Below are positions 22,845-35,551 of a DNA stretch of 64,000 nt, piece by piece. Positions within the stretch are counted from its first letter, which is position 1, and every line of letters starts with the position of its first letter. The position numbers and the translations under genes were made by a program. The notes under the pieces were generated by a model that searched no databases, was not told the origin of the DNA, and saw only the letters and a list, made by a program, of their open reading frames with translations. Location: contig MU004240.1 of assembly GCA_010405405.1 (NCBI GenBank), forward strand, positions 1,084,882 to 1,148,881. The letters are read 5' to 3'. Origin of the DNA: Microthyrium microscopicum (Eukaryota; Ascomycota; Dothideomycetes; Microthyriales; Microthyriaceae).

Positions 22845-25165
22845 ATGTCAACTGATACTACAGCCGATCACCCCAGAAAGCGCATTCGCCTTGATAATGA
22901 CGCTGCTGCATCCGAGTCAAATGCCATCCAACCACCTCCCGTCCCAGGTTGGGAAGATGATTATGAAAAAGAGGTTCGCGCAGGAATTACCGCTTTCGTA
23001 AGCCCAGGAACTCCGGGGTTGGCTGGCGTTTTCAAGCAGAGGTTGGCAACGTTGATCCATTCTTTGGAGCTCTACTAACTCATCAAGATACTCTGATTTT
23101 CTGGTGAATGAAATAGTAAGCTCTGGAGATGTTCTCCATCTTACAGATATTGCAGACCAAACATCACTGTCTACTGTACGAGAAAGTTCCAAGGCTGGAG
23201 CTGAAGCAGGCTCCAAAACCGAGCAGCCAGTAAAACCAAAGGCGACAGTTGAAAAGTCAGAAAAACCACCGCCAGTTGAGGTACGATAGACAAAAAGCCA
23301 AATATCACAAATGCTAACTATGACAGTTTGAGATGTCTGAGGAGGATCTTGCCCAATTACAAGAAATCTTTGGGGAATCAACGACAGCCGCCATCGTCAA
23401 GCTACATAAAACGGTACATCAGCATCCTGACAAAAAGAGGAAGGACTTCGAGAAGATTACATCCGAGGAAATCGAAGATAAAGCAGATCGGACAAAAGCT
23501 CATCAAACCATTCGACGTGTCTTTCAGTCCAGACTGGATTCTTCTACAAATGAAAATAATGCCTTGATAATATCCGCAAGCCTCTCCGCTGCTTCAAGGC
23601 AAAGCAAGGCTGATTGGCAACAAAAGCGTGAGGCCGGTGGTAATCAATCCAAGGGAAGACTTGGATGGGAAGAGCTAGGTGGCGAGTATCTTCACTTCAC
23701 TCTGTACAAGGAGAACAAGGACACCATGGAAGTTCTCAATTACATTGGTCGCATGTTCAAACTGGCTCCAAAGCATTTCCAATTCTCTGGTACGAAGGAT
23801 CGACGAGCTGTGGCGGTACAGCGCATTAGCGCGTATCGAGTTCAGGCTGAGCGCCTTGCTGCACTTAACAAGTCCCTTAAAGGTGCGAAGATTGGTGGAT
23901 TCAAATACGAGACCTATCCTCTCGCACTTGGTCAATTACAAGGAAATGAATTCAATATCACGCTGAGAGACTGTCATTTTCCGGGAGAGGATGGCCTGGA
24001 CGAGCAGGCACGCTTTGACCTAGCCAAAGGCATTGTCACAAAAGCTGTTGAAAATATCAAGAAAGATGGCTTCATCAACTACTTTGGTCTACAAAGATTC
24101 GGCACCCTTTCCATTAGTACGGACGAAGTTGGAGTCAAAATGTTACAAGGCGACTTGAAGGCGGCGGTTCAACTCATTCTAGGCTATTCGCCGATAGCTT
24201 TGGCTGCTGGAAAAAATGGCGGACTCACTACTACCATCCCTATAGACGACCGAAAGCGGGCACTAGCTCTCGAGGAGTGGGAAACATCAGGCAATTCCAA
24301 GAAAGCTTTGAATATGATGCCAAGAAAATACAGCGGAGAGATTGCCATCATAACCTTCTTGGGTCAGCGTAGAAATGGAGTCAAAACCAACGAGCAAGAT
24401 TGGAAAGGCGCACTCTCCAGTATATCGAGAAATCTACGTCTGATGTACATTCATGCCTATCAAAGTATGGTATGGAATACAGTTGCTGCACGTCGCTGGG
24501 AGCGGTTCGGCACTAACGTGGTGGAAGGAGACTTGGTTGTGGTTGACACTGCTGCCAAGAATAGTCTTGTCGATGTTGATGAGTCTGGAGAACTGATTAT
24601 CCAGCCAGAGGGGGAGGATAGAGCCGCGGGCGATGCCGATTTCATTCGTGCGAGACCTCTAACCAAAGAAGAGGCAGAAAGTGGAAAGCACTCCATCTGG
24701 GATATAGTATTGCCTCAACCTGGTTTCGATGTCAATTACCCAGCCAACGAAATCGGCGAATTCTACAAAGAGTTCATGGGTAGCGAGAAGGGCGGCGGAT
24801 TGGATCCACACAATATGCGGCGGACATGGAGAGAGATCAGCTTGAGTGGAGGTTACCGCAACTTCTTGTCTCGCCCGAACTTGATGGAAGGTGACGTTCG
24901 ATCCTATACCAATGACACTGAACAGTTGGTCAAGACGGATGTTGATCTCCTACTGGAAAAGTCCGGCGAAGCGCAGGCCAATCCTTCTTCAGAAGTTACC
25001 ATGGCCGGCGATTCCGATGCGTTGCTCGCAGTCGTATTGAAGATGCAGCTTGGATCAAGCCAGTACGCAACGATGGCTTTGCGAGAAATGCTCAAAGCGG
25101 GAGGCCTGAAAAGTTACAAGGCTGAATTCAAAGAGTTCAAGGACTTCAGAGGCCCTACTGCCTAG
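22845..25165 (+). CDS. PUS7: tRNA/mRNA pseudouridine synthase Pus7 (TruD family)
   Basis: Pus7 converts uridine to pseudouridine at position 13 of cytoplasmic tRNAs, position 35 of pre-tRNA-Tyr and in U2 snRNA and mRNAs. Exons are 22845-23041, 23088-23280 and 23327-25165, giving 742 aa. A nuclear-type basic patch, PRKRIRLD, lies near the N-terminus. Intron 1 removal restores FKQRYSDFLVNEI, the TruD motif that opens the domain. The catalytic Asp is D288 in FSGTKDRRAVAVQ. Later family blocks are NYFGLQRFG, YIHAYQSMVWN and GGYRNFLSRP, and a TRUD-domain insert of about 120 residues is present. The frame is intact throughout and the length is normal. It converges with the beta-mannosidase gene, 433 bp apart. 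Confidence 0.95.
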
Positions 25166-25598
25166 GTTAACATCAAATTAACGTTAAATATCCTTGCTTA
25201 TCATCATTTGAAGAGCCTCATACTTTCCGTAAACCTGGAACCGCATATGCACATGAAATCGGGCCAGCCCTCTTCCAGTCATATGGTCAGAGCAATGTTC
25301 CGATCATATGCAGCATGAGCAGCCGAAGGATGTTATATGATAACATGCCTGCGCCTGTCAAAGCACCTGTTCAATGACCAGGTTGACTATAAAGCTTCTC
25401 CACAGTCGACGCAGGAGGTAGGATCAAAATGCATCAAGGATATAAGGCATGCATTTATCAGACCAACAACTGATCCCAGTTTGACAGAAAATCTTAAGCA
25501 CTGGACCGAAGATCCCGATCCCATCAAAGATTGCTAAATGTCCACTAATTTACATATACATTTTCTCAAAGTGTTCTCTAAACGCAAATTCTGCAGTC
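25166..25598. other. Convergent 3' spacer between PUS7 and beta-mannosidase
   Basis: These 433 bp lie between two converging stop codons. The small frame 25337-25537 has no domain, and I see only 3' UTR-type sequence. Confidence 0.45.
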
Positions 25599-28359
25599 TT
25601 AGCTTTCATCTGCACCCAAGTAGCGCCATCCAAGTTCAGGGACATCTCCGTTCAGCCCTCTTACTCGGATAGTTTGTTCATCTCCGGGCATGATATCGAT
25701 GGCACTATCGTCAACTAGAACTCCTTCGCGTTCCTCAAACACGAATCCCTTTGCGGGTCGAGCTGAAGATACGGTAACGGACCCCTTGCTATCATACTTG
25801 ACCTTTACATCACGATGTTTGAAGCTCAGGTATTTCAAGGGCTGGGGCCAATCACTATCCCGAGCGACAATGGCGTCATCGACAAAGAGTCTCGCTGCCA
25901 GGACATGAGGCTCATCCGTGTGCTCGTTGATAGAGCCTTGGAACACATCGGTTGTGCCATTAGGCGTGATGGTGACTTCCTTGCTGATGGCAGCTTTAAT
26001 ATCTTTGCCAGTGGCAATAGATATAAACCGAAGCTCGACTCTGCCTTTGATGGCTTTTTGCTCTTTGCTTGCCACCCAGCATTCGAAACTGAGCTCCTTT
26101 GGTGGCCTAGCATGGACGACACTCCAGTCCCAGTGTTCTCTCTTGACGGCAACTGCGAGTGGTGCAAGGACTCTTCTCATGGTATAGTACGCAGGCTTCT
26201 TCCGTTGGTAGTAATCGACAATCGACCATGATGTGACGGGCCAGCAGTCGTTAAGCTGCCACACCAGAGCGCCACCACAATGTCTTTCTTTTCCCCACTG
26301 TTGCCGCCAGCCTCGATATCCGAACATAAGAGCTTCGGCCTGAACCATCTGTGAAAGATGGATATATCCTTCCAGACTAGGAACGTTTCGAAAGTTCTCG
26401 ACAAGGTAAGTCGCGATACGCCTCTCATGTCTGTCTGCTTTGTTGTGGAAATCCAGAGTGCGTGATTGAGGATAAAGCTCGTCCGGATTCGTACAATATG
26501 CTTTGATAGTTCCGATATGAGGGAATGCTTCCATTCCGAATTCACTGTTGAATCTACCGCCAAGTGTGTCGAAGATCTGGTACTTTTCTTGAGTACCGTG
26601 CCACACTACGGCCAGTTAACATATAAAGTATTCCGAATAGCTTTTGACGCTTACCATTCCACTGGTGCATATCACCAATAGTTGGGTTTGCGCTTTCAAG
26701 CCCATCTCCCCACGGACTTCCTGGATGATAAGGAATCCACGGCGCGTGCTCTGCCATTACTTCTGGCAGGATCTATGCAAGTAAGCACAAGCAAGCAATA
26801 TGAATATTCAAAGATCATATGCCTTACCTTTTCGTAGATGTATCTGGCGGGAAAATTAGTCTTGAGCCAACTCTCCGGGTCTTTGTCCTCGTAGTTGTAG
26901 GTCAGATTGAATGATTCTTGCACCTGATAATCTTCGTTGTTTCCAGCAAAGATGGCAATGCATGGATGATGACGGATTCTTTTGACATTCTGATCTGCTT
27001 CGTGCCTGATGGAATCAAGTATTTCAGGATAGGCTGGATAGTTTCCGCAACCAAACATAAAGTCATGCCAGACTAGAACTCCCAATTCGTCGCAAATGTC
27101 GAAGAAGACGTCTTCCTCATAGATGCCTCCTCCCCAGACTCTGTCAATGATTAGAAATATCTCGGTTCATCTGAATATTCTCCCACCTAATCATGTTTTG
27201 GTGGCCATCAACCATCATTTGTAGCCATTTACGATAAGTGTCAGCAGAAACTCGGGGCGTGAAGCTATCAGCAGGAATCCAGTTTGAGCCTCCACAGAAC
27301 ACGTCGATGTTGTTGACTCGAAAGTAGAATGACTTTCCGATCTTGTCTTTCTCCTGAATCAGCTCAAGCTTACGAAATCCAAAAGTCTTGGTTACGGTCG
27401 ACACCTCTGAGCCAGTTGACACTTTTATTTCGTACAGATTGGCCTCACCATAACCGAATGGATACCAAAGATCAGGATCCTTGATAGAAAATGGAACCTT
27501 GACTGAGCCAGTCTTGTCAGGTTTGACGTCTTGTTCGAGGATTGAGCGGCCGTTTCGAGTCATTGTACAGTGCGCGGAATGAGAGAGATCGCCTTGGATT
27601 TGAGCATTTATTGTACCATGAACTTGATCTAGAGCTGGAGAAACGGTGTAGTCGACTCGAACTTCAGTGACTTGAGAGCGAAATATCTCTAGTCGGACAG
27701 GCCTCCAAGGACCGCAAGGACATAATACGGGGCCCCAATCCCACCCCCTAAAATATGTCAGTATACCAAGTATCGGTTCAGACCTAAAACTATTAGTTAC
27801 CAGTGATACTGCGCCTTTCTGACAGCCAGTCGTCCCATGTCGCCATTGAACCCCACCCATTCATGCTTAGGATGAGCCTTTTTGATCTGGCGAGCTCGTT
27901 GGAACGCGGAGTCAAAGAATATTTCCAGTTCGTGGACGCCAGATTTGCTTAGTTGACTTGTTACGTCGATTCGGTGAGAATGAAACATGTTGTCGCTCTT
28001 GAGAATCTCCTCTCCATCCAGGGTTACGGTTGCGAAAGTATCCAGTCCCTCAAAAGAAAGCATCGCGATGCTACCAGGCTCCAGACTGGGCACGGAGGGC
28101 AATTTGGTTCTATAAGTCCATGACGTTTCTGCTACCCATTCACATTTCAGCTCATTGAAATCAATGAATGGATCTTCGATACTAGAGTATGATGAGTGAC
28201 TTAACTCAGCGGATGGGAAATGACTCACAGCTTATGGTTCATCAGGTCCAGATGAACGTTGGTCGGCACCGTAGACACTGATAGCCAAGAAGGAACATGC
28301 TCGCCTGATGTCTCCTTGAACTCCCACCCCGACTCTAGAGTGAAAATCTGATCCCCCAT
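25599..28359 (-). CDS. mndB: Beta-mannosidase, GH2, intracellular B type
   Basis: This enzyme removes terminal beta-mannose from manno-oligosaccharides released from mannan or N-glycans. Exons are 28359-28229, 28181-27801, 27747-27187, 27140-26828, 26772-26655 and 26605-25599, giving 836 aa, the usual GH2 length. A sugar-binding domain comes first (LSVSTVPTNVHLDL, then FDSAFQRARQIKKAHPKHEW). Next is YHWGWDWGP, an Ig-like domain, and the TIM barrel with NWIPADSFTPRV and VWGGGIYEED. The acid/base Glu is E427 in AGNNEDYQV and the nucleophile is E523 in FNSEFGMEAFP. No signal peptide is visible, which suits the cytosolic B-type branch rather than secreted A-type enzymes. The ATG at 28359 is the first in frame after an upstream stop. 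All five introns keep frame. Confidence 0.94.
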
Positions 28360-31141
28360 TGTCGTGGACGGCAAGAGAATTTCGTTCGCATCCAAGATCT
28401 GACATCCAGGGGAAAGACAGATATATCAAAGATAGACAATCTCACATAATGCGCAAGCACCCCTTTTTACCCTGTCAAAAGAGCCCCTGAGAGAAATTAC
28501 GTTCTTTTCTTTTCAAAGATTTGCCTGTCAATCGAGCGGAATTGATTCTGGAAGGGTAGACAGTGCGGTAGGAGTCTGATTTTGCTAGGCTTTTAGTACT
28601 ACCTGATTGACGCATTAATTCTAATAAGGCATCGTGCTTTGCTGAGTGGATGTCTAGTGTTCACTGTTTGGTTCAAGCGTTCTCCTCGGCCACGCTGATG
28701 TCAAACCGATATACAGACTGAAATTCTCCTAGAACCGCGGCGTTCGCACAACCCACAGTCCGTACTACCGTACCTGCTTTCTCAGAATCTTATAGGAGAG
28801 ATATCCCCTGACAAGGAAGCACCTAGTCTATTAGCATGAGGAAACGCACAGAACGTGTCAGCTATGGTCCGTTCACTTCTTCCGAGATACCCAATGGGTT
28901 AATTTCAGCCTCATCAATTTAAGGTATGACACTGATAAGTCAAATTATACAATATTGGGAACCAAAATTGTGTAAACGATCTAAGGAACTGCACATGTTA
29001 GGTTATTAGTCCCTGAGCACAGATAGTCCGTGAGGCACCGAATGTCTGTGCTAGAGTTGAATGTCCGCTAATATGGAGTTTTGGGCAGTGGCATGGCTTC
29101 TTTCGTGTTGAACAGTATGACTCTACCTGTGTCGATCCGTGGCACTACCTGGTAGATGAAAATCGCACCTCTCCCGTGCTTGTTGATCTTGACATAATAT
29201 CGGATCCTATATCCAGGCTGATGTTTCGATATGATAATCATTTTGGCTTTACTCTATAGAACACATTGCAGTTCTTACGATGGAAATCCTTTGCCGAATG
29301 CCCTGACATCATACCATTGCTTTATCTAGAAATTCCCGGGTGTTCATTAAAAACCTGGGAGCAAAGAGGTTGGAGGACTTGTAAAGTTTTGACCTAATGT
29401 CTCAGAGCCATCTACCCATAGCCCTCAGCATGGCGGAGTGCTTCCGATTTGCTGGGTTAAGTGTAGATCAGTTGTCATGATGAAAATAAATTGCGAGTGG
29501 AGCCTTTGAGAGCTTGATGCTGAATTTGGTGTACGATTGCTTGCTGAAGACTGTAATGCACGTCCGAAAGAATGGAATAAAGTCTCGTTTCACGCTCTCT
29601 TATTGAGTGACCATGTGCAGCTTTCCGAGATATGACATTTTCATCATTTGCGATTCAGATCATCAAGTACTTGTCACGTTGCTCAACAGTCGGTAGGCTT
29701 TCGAACAAGATTTCAACTCAGACCTTGTGGCAATTTCAGTTCCTCGTTCGACAAGAAAGCCCATAAGTTTTCCTTGAAGATGAGACCTGGCAAACCGGGC
29801 GATCTAATAGAGTTATCAGCTGCTGTACAGCAACGGACCAGTTAAGGATGTCTTCAGGACGAAAGTATCCTTGAAGCTATACTGCTTGGCTTATCCGAGA
29901 TCGAGGAGGACTTTGCAGCAATTCCTAGATATCAGATAGATATTTACCTCCCTCGAAGTGAATTCAACACAAATAGCGTGCTAATATTTTCATAGTGGGC
30001 AATGATTAGATCATTTTGGATCAATAAATCCATAATACTCTGAGCACATGTCATAGAGAGTGAAGATCTGGATGATTAGAAGTTAAAGATATTCTCCTTG
30101 TAGGGGACAATTAGAAAAGCTCAAAAATCTACTTAGACTGATATTGCCATATATCGTTTGTTTTCTCCATCATATGATTGTTGAGTACTTGATAGTAATT
30201 TTCGTTCAGACAGGATATAACTCACAAGTATTGGAAATGATTTCGCCATGGTATGTAGCCCACAGATCGACATGTAATATCGAAGTAGGATCTACAACTG
30301 GCATGTTCTGAGACATGTTCAAAATCTCGAATTCTAAACTCAACCTCATCACCAAGAAACATTCGTCAGTGCTAATCAAATGCTTATGGTCTAGCAGACT
30401 AAATCGACTTGCCAGGCGGATTTGAAGTTCGAACGCGAAGTGCTTCTCTCTACAATACTCCATAACCCAATCAAATGAGACTCCTTTGATGAATTCTCGT
30501 GCTCGCCTACCTTCTTGAATGATGAGCATAAGCGCCGTTAACCCACTATCAAGGCCATAAGCAAGTCAGCTGTATCGAATCCTATTCGAGCAGCTTGGAT
30601 ATCTGGGTTTTCTACCGTGATACTGAATAGTCCACATGGGTGTTCTATCTAATGCCATGTCGAAGAAAGTTCAGTTATCGTGAAGTTGTGATAAGAAAGC
30701 TTCAGGGGCTACCGTACATCAAAAGAAAGCAACGGTTCAACAGTTCCTAATACAACCATACAGAAGATTTGGGCCAGTAGAATTGTTCTTAAGACCTACC
30801 ACTATTACGGTTTTAGTAAGGCTTCAAAAGCAAATATGGCGATGGGGCTGGGACGCTGGGATGTGGACTTGGTAGTCGGAACGCACTGTGACGTTCATAG
30901 CGTTGCTTCTCTGGAGTCTTTACCGTATTTTCGATATTCCGCCGATACTGTTCTTCATACCTATTACATTCCTGCTCACCACACTCAATTGTCTTTGATC
31001 ATCGGAAACATATCTGATCAAAGTCGATTGTCAATTGCTGCCCCGCGTTTGGCAGCTGCAACCGCTGCTGTTGCCCTCCATCACGATCACGCATTGTGCG
31101 AACAGAAACCCCGCCACCCAGACTCCAGCTCAACAGACATC
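28360..31141. other. Long gene-poor region with one coding-like relic
   Basis: This 2.8-kb stretch is the largest internal gap. Apart from a coding-like patch at 30206-30660 on the minus strand (listed separately), it is AT-rich and full of stops. The frame 30836-31141 is continuous with the downstream oxysterol-binding protein gene but lacks conserved residues and is probably its leader. Confidence 0.4.
30206..30660 (-). pseudogene. Coding-like relic or unrecognised gene fragment
   Basis: A minus-strand frame of 107 codons (30529-30206) has balanced, protein-like composition, including VSFDWVMEYCREKHFAF and FLVMRLSLEFEILNM. Just upstream, two overlapping frames across about 30540-30660 read as similar amphipathic helices (VENPDIQAARIGFDTADLL, and SGLTALMLIIQEGRR). 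These resemble helix-rich repeat proteins of the ankyrin type. A GT donor (GTGAGT) follows near 30230. No start, stop or complete domain could be assembled, so this is either the remains of a gene or a gene with introns I could not place. I do not assign a function. Confidence 0.25.
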
Positions 31142-34100
31142 ATGGAGCCTCGCGACAAGCATCACCATCGCTCCAAGTCACAGCTTGCGAAATCCCTCCT
31201 CCACAAGGTCTCTAGCAAGGCCGATGTACACAAAGAAGACCCTGGCGAAACGTCTGAAAGTGTTGGCCGCGATTCTCTAGCCGCCTCGGAGTCCAATATG
31301 TCAATGGCATCAAGATCCTCACGCCCTCGCCCAGGGCCATCATCCACAAGCGTACCCGATGAAGGCAATGGCAAAGCCGCCGTGCAATCAGACCCAGCGG
31401 CTAGTGGAGCTTCGCTAGAGCAGTCTGTCAGACTTTTCCGCTACTTCGAAGCGCTCCAAATTGGCGACCGAGCTGCCATCGCCAAGGCCTTACAAGAGCA
31501 AACTGCTGGTTCCTCCAACCGACTTGAAGGTACTACACTCTTGCATCTTGCGATCCAATGCGCCGATGCTCCAACCATCGAATATGTCCTTGGCAATACA
31601 ATGAGCTCCGGAGATGTGTGGGCTATCAACTCGCGGGACAAGGATGGCAATACGCCACTTCATCTGGCATCTAGGTTTGGCCGGGCGCCCATTGTCCGAC
31701 TAATACTGGATCAGGATGATGTGGACGACTCAATCACCAATTTTCAAGGTCAGACAGCTTTAGACCTAGCGTACAGTCCAGAGATTTTCCAACAACTGCA
31801 GCTAGCGCGCTCCTTCCTCATCGATTCCAACGTGCGCAAAATCCAAGAACTTATTGCACGCCGGGACTACATTGGGCTAGAGCAAGCACTAAATGAATCG
31901 AAAATAAAAAATACGATTGATGTCAATGGCATGGAACTTGCCACTGACAAAGGCACTGTTGAGACTGGTGGCACTCTGCTTCATGAAGCTGCTAGGAAGA
32001 AGGATTTGAAGCTCATTCAGATATTGCTGATGAACGGGGCCGATCCATTTCGAAGGGACAGAAAAGGCAAGCTTCCTCAGGACGGTACAAAAGATGAGAA
32101 GACGAGACATATCTTGAAAAGATCTCCAGCTGCTGAGACAGCTCAAAGAAGTGTTCAAGAGAAAGGAATTTTGGGAAATTCTAGTACTCAAGCTCTCAGC
32201 ATTGCACCAAATGACAACCCACTTGGTGGCAAGGAAAGCAGAGAAATGAAAGGTTATTTGAAGAAATGGACAAATTACACCGGAGGTTGGAAGCTTCGAT
32301 GGTTTGTTCTTGAAGAAGGCGTTCTCAGTTATTACAAAAACCAAGGTTTGTGTTTCCTGACTATTCCTGTTGACTCTTCTAACCCTCGTAGATGATGCTG
32401 GAGCTGCCTGTCGAGGTGCGATCAATATGCGCATCGCAAGATTGAATATGGACCCCCAAGACAAACTTAGACTCGAAATTCATGGAAAATCATCAGTCAA
32501 GTATCACTTAAAGGCCAACCACCAGGTGGAAGCAAAGCGCTGGTACTGGGCTCTCAACAATGCTATTCAATGGGCCAAGGATGAGGATAAAGAGGAGCAA
32601 AAACGGCAAGACCAAGAATCCGAAACGCTGAAGCAGGCAAGAGCCGAGCAAGATAGACGACATGGAGACTCTGCAAGCTTGCAGAGTGGCCGACCAAAGT
32701 CTTCCTTTCAAAGGCAAACTTTGGCTCCTCCTCAACAATCTGTCGGTGCTCTCAGCACTGGGCCAGACGATGATGATGAAGGAGACGCAAGCATGTTTGA
32801 GTCTAGCATAGCTGGGCCAGCAACTCGATTTACCAGTCGAACTGGCGCAGATACGTACAACGAGGACGAGGATGCCGGCGATGACACGAGCAGCCATGAT
32901 GCTCAGCCTGTTCACAAAGACGCGCTCAATATCACCGCACAGTCCTTGAAGTTACAGCTCGATCTTCTTGCTCAAGTCTCTTCGTCTCTGACAGCTGAGC
33001 GATCGCGTAATCCGAACTTGTCCTTTGCAGATCCCTCAGCCACGGCTGCTATTTCTGCCTACGAGTCTGCAGTAGGCAACCTTAAAGGACTCATTGGTGA
33101 CTTCCTTCGCATTGCCAATGATCGTGATGCTTATTGGCAGTATCGCCTAGATCGCGAGGCAAACATCCGCAGAATGTGGGAAGAAAGTATGGCGAAGGTC
33201 GCTCAAGAGCAAGAACTTTTGGGTGCAAAGATGGAACAGTCCGAAGACAAGCGCAAACGAACCAAGCGTGCATTGCGAGATGCCTTGGAAACTATTCAAA
33301 CTGAGGGCAGCCGGCCTATTACACCGGCAGTCGAAGGGACAGAGCCACCACTAGGCGGAAGTAAGGCAATCACTGCGATGGAGGGGCCTAGTCAATTAGT
33401 GTCCCCACTGCACAGAAAATCAACCGTAGCGGAGGTTTCACAAGAGCTATCCGACGACGAGAGCGCTGACGAAGAGGAGTTCTTTGATGCCGTTGATGCT
33501 GGAGAAGTTGAAGTCGTCGAAATGTCTGCTACAGTTGAGCAGGAAACCGAGGTGCCGAAAGCGGTTGGAAGCTTGCGAGATAACAAACTCACTGAGATTC
33601 AAAAGTCTTTTGCAGGCTACGAAGATGGAATTCGTAAGAGGCTGGCCATGGATGCAGACGACCGGCCAAAAATCTCGCTCTGGGTAAGTAAAAAGGCCAC
33701 TCCGCAGAATTCAACTAATATCACGTAGGGAATTTTGAAGAGTATGATTGGCAAGGACATGACGAAAATGACCCTTCCAGTGTCCTTCAACGAACCCACA
33801 TCACTACTACAACGTGTTGCCGAAGATATGGAGTATACTGATCTTTTGGACTCAGCTGCCGAAGTCACGGACTCAACGGAACGAATGGTCTATGTTGCTG
33901 CATTCGCTGCTAGCGAGTATGCGTCTACAATTGGGCGAGTAGCTAAACCTTTTAATCCGCTGTTGGCTGAGACGTATGAATATGTGCGTCCTGACAAGAA
34001 CTACCGATTCTTTATCGAACAAGTTAGCCACCACCCGCCAATTGGAGCCGCTTATGCAGAATCTCCAAAATGGGATTATTATGGCGAGTCGGCAGTGAAG

Positions 34101-34922
34101 TCCAAGTTTTACGGAAAATCATTCGATATCAACCCGCTTGGAACTTGGTTTCTACGCTTGCGCCCAAGTACTGGTGGCGAAGAACTTTATACTTGGAAAA
34201 AGGTCACCTCATCCGTCATTGGCATTATATCAGGCAGCCCAACCGTTGACAACTATGGCACAATGGAAGTCAAAAACTGGAAGACTGGAGAAGTGTGCAC
34301 TCTGGACTTCAAACCTCGAGGCTGGACCGCAGCATCTGCGTACATTGTCGGTGGACGAGTAATCGATGCCAAAGGCAAGACAAGATGGAGCATGGGCGGT
34401 CGTTGGAATGACAAGATATATGCCCGTCTCACACCTGGTTACGAAGACAAGGGCTTTTCGGATAAGGAAATGGCTGGTGCTCGTGGCTCACGTACTGAAT
34501 CGATGTCTTCATCCCAGGCATTCCTGGTATGGGAGGCGAACAAACGACCTACTGGCATTCCTTTCAATCTGACGCCCTTCGTGGTCACTCTCAATGCGCT
34601 CCCCGACAAGCTACGTCCAGTTCTGGCACCAACAGATACCAGACTGCGCCCAGATCAACGCGCAATGGAAGACGGTCTGTATGACTTGGCAGCTACTGAG
34701 AAGGATCGCGTCGAGGTGAAGCAGCGGGCACGGCGGAAGATCCGTGACCAGCGTGGGGAGCACTTCACCCCTAGATGGTTCACCCAGACGGTGTGTGAGA
34801 CAACAGGCGAGAAGTTTTGGAAGTTCAGCGGCGAGTACTGGGCCATGCGCGATTCGGTCGCTCATGGTGGAAGTTGGAAAGGATTGGAAGATATCTTTTC
34901 TACAGATCCGGTGGAGGAATGA
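31142..34922 (+). CDS. Oxysterol-binding protein, Osh1/Osh2 type (ankyrin-PH-ORD)
   Basis: This is a lipid-transfer protein that moves sterol or PI4P at ER-Golgi or ER-plasma-membrane contact sites. Exons are 31142-32345, 32392-33683 and 33729-34922, giving 1229 aa. The N-terminus is basic and disordered. Ankyrin repeats span about residues 95-345 ([40 protein letters not shown]). A PH domain lies at about 368-470 ([20 protein letters not shown]), and intron 1 falls inside it. A Ser/Glu-rich linker carries EFFDAVD at about 763-769, a FFAT-type ER-anchor motif that binds VAP proteins. The ORD starts near 837 and contains the family signature [11 protein letters not shown] at about 928. The ATG chosen is the first compatible with a family-like N-terminus; an open frame continues upstream to 30836 without conserved residues. 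The frame is intact and all domains are complete. Confidence 0.94.
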
Positions 34923-35551
34923 GTGATGACTGTTTATTCATACTCAGTTGAACAATTCTACCTATCAGGAGGTACATGCTCTGTATGCTGAGTACTTGCC
35001 ATGTTAATATGTCTTGCAATTGTAATAGTGTAATGAACGACCACGAGAATGATTCCCAAGACTGTCCAAGCTATCAAAACCCCTACTGAATTTAGTTCAC
35101 AAGGTAATCCCCGGCCGGCTATAATCAAGCGTGGTGACGCGCGGTGGATATCGATCTCCACACTCCAAGCACAATCTGGGGTATTGTTGTGGGGTAAAGC
35201 TCCAGATGCGGAGCCTAACCTGTTGTGAGGCCGTAGCTTCCGTCCATCCACGGATTCTGATTCGTTCGAATCTTCAGAGACCTTGGTATCAAGGACTTAG
35301 CATTCGGTCTGATGGCTTTCTAGTTGACCCATAGGACACTTGCTGAGCGGAATTGATAGCTCATAGCGGAATTGATAGCTTGAACAGACAGTTCATTGAG
35401 ATGTACAGAGCGGGGACGTGATACAAACGCGCTTGCTTTGGTCCGAACATTGTATTCATATAGCTCTGGGAACTTATATAGCAGTGGACTTCCCACTTCA
35501 AGCGTGAGTTGAAACGCTTAAATCATCACTCGACTCCTGGCAAACAACACA
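34923..35551. other. Intergenic with promoter of FMO-like gene
   Basis: The left part is the oxysterol-binding gene 3' flank and the right part the promoter of the FMO fusion gene. A 16-bp direct repeat with a 19-bp period lies at 35346-35380 (listed separately), and ACTTATATAGCAG near 35473 is TATA-like. Confidence 0.45.
35346..35380 (+). repeat. Promoter direct repeat, two copies
   Basis: AGCGGAATTGATAGCT occurs at 35346 and again at 35365, giving a 19-bp period about 190 bp before the FMO-like start codon. Two exact 16-mers so close together suggest a local duplication or a paired factor site. No known binding motif is assigned. Confidence 0.6.
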
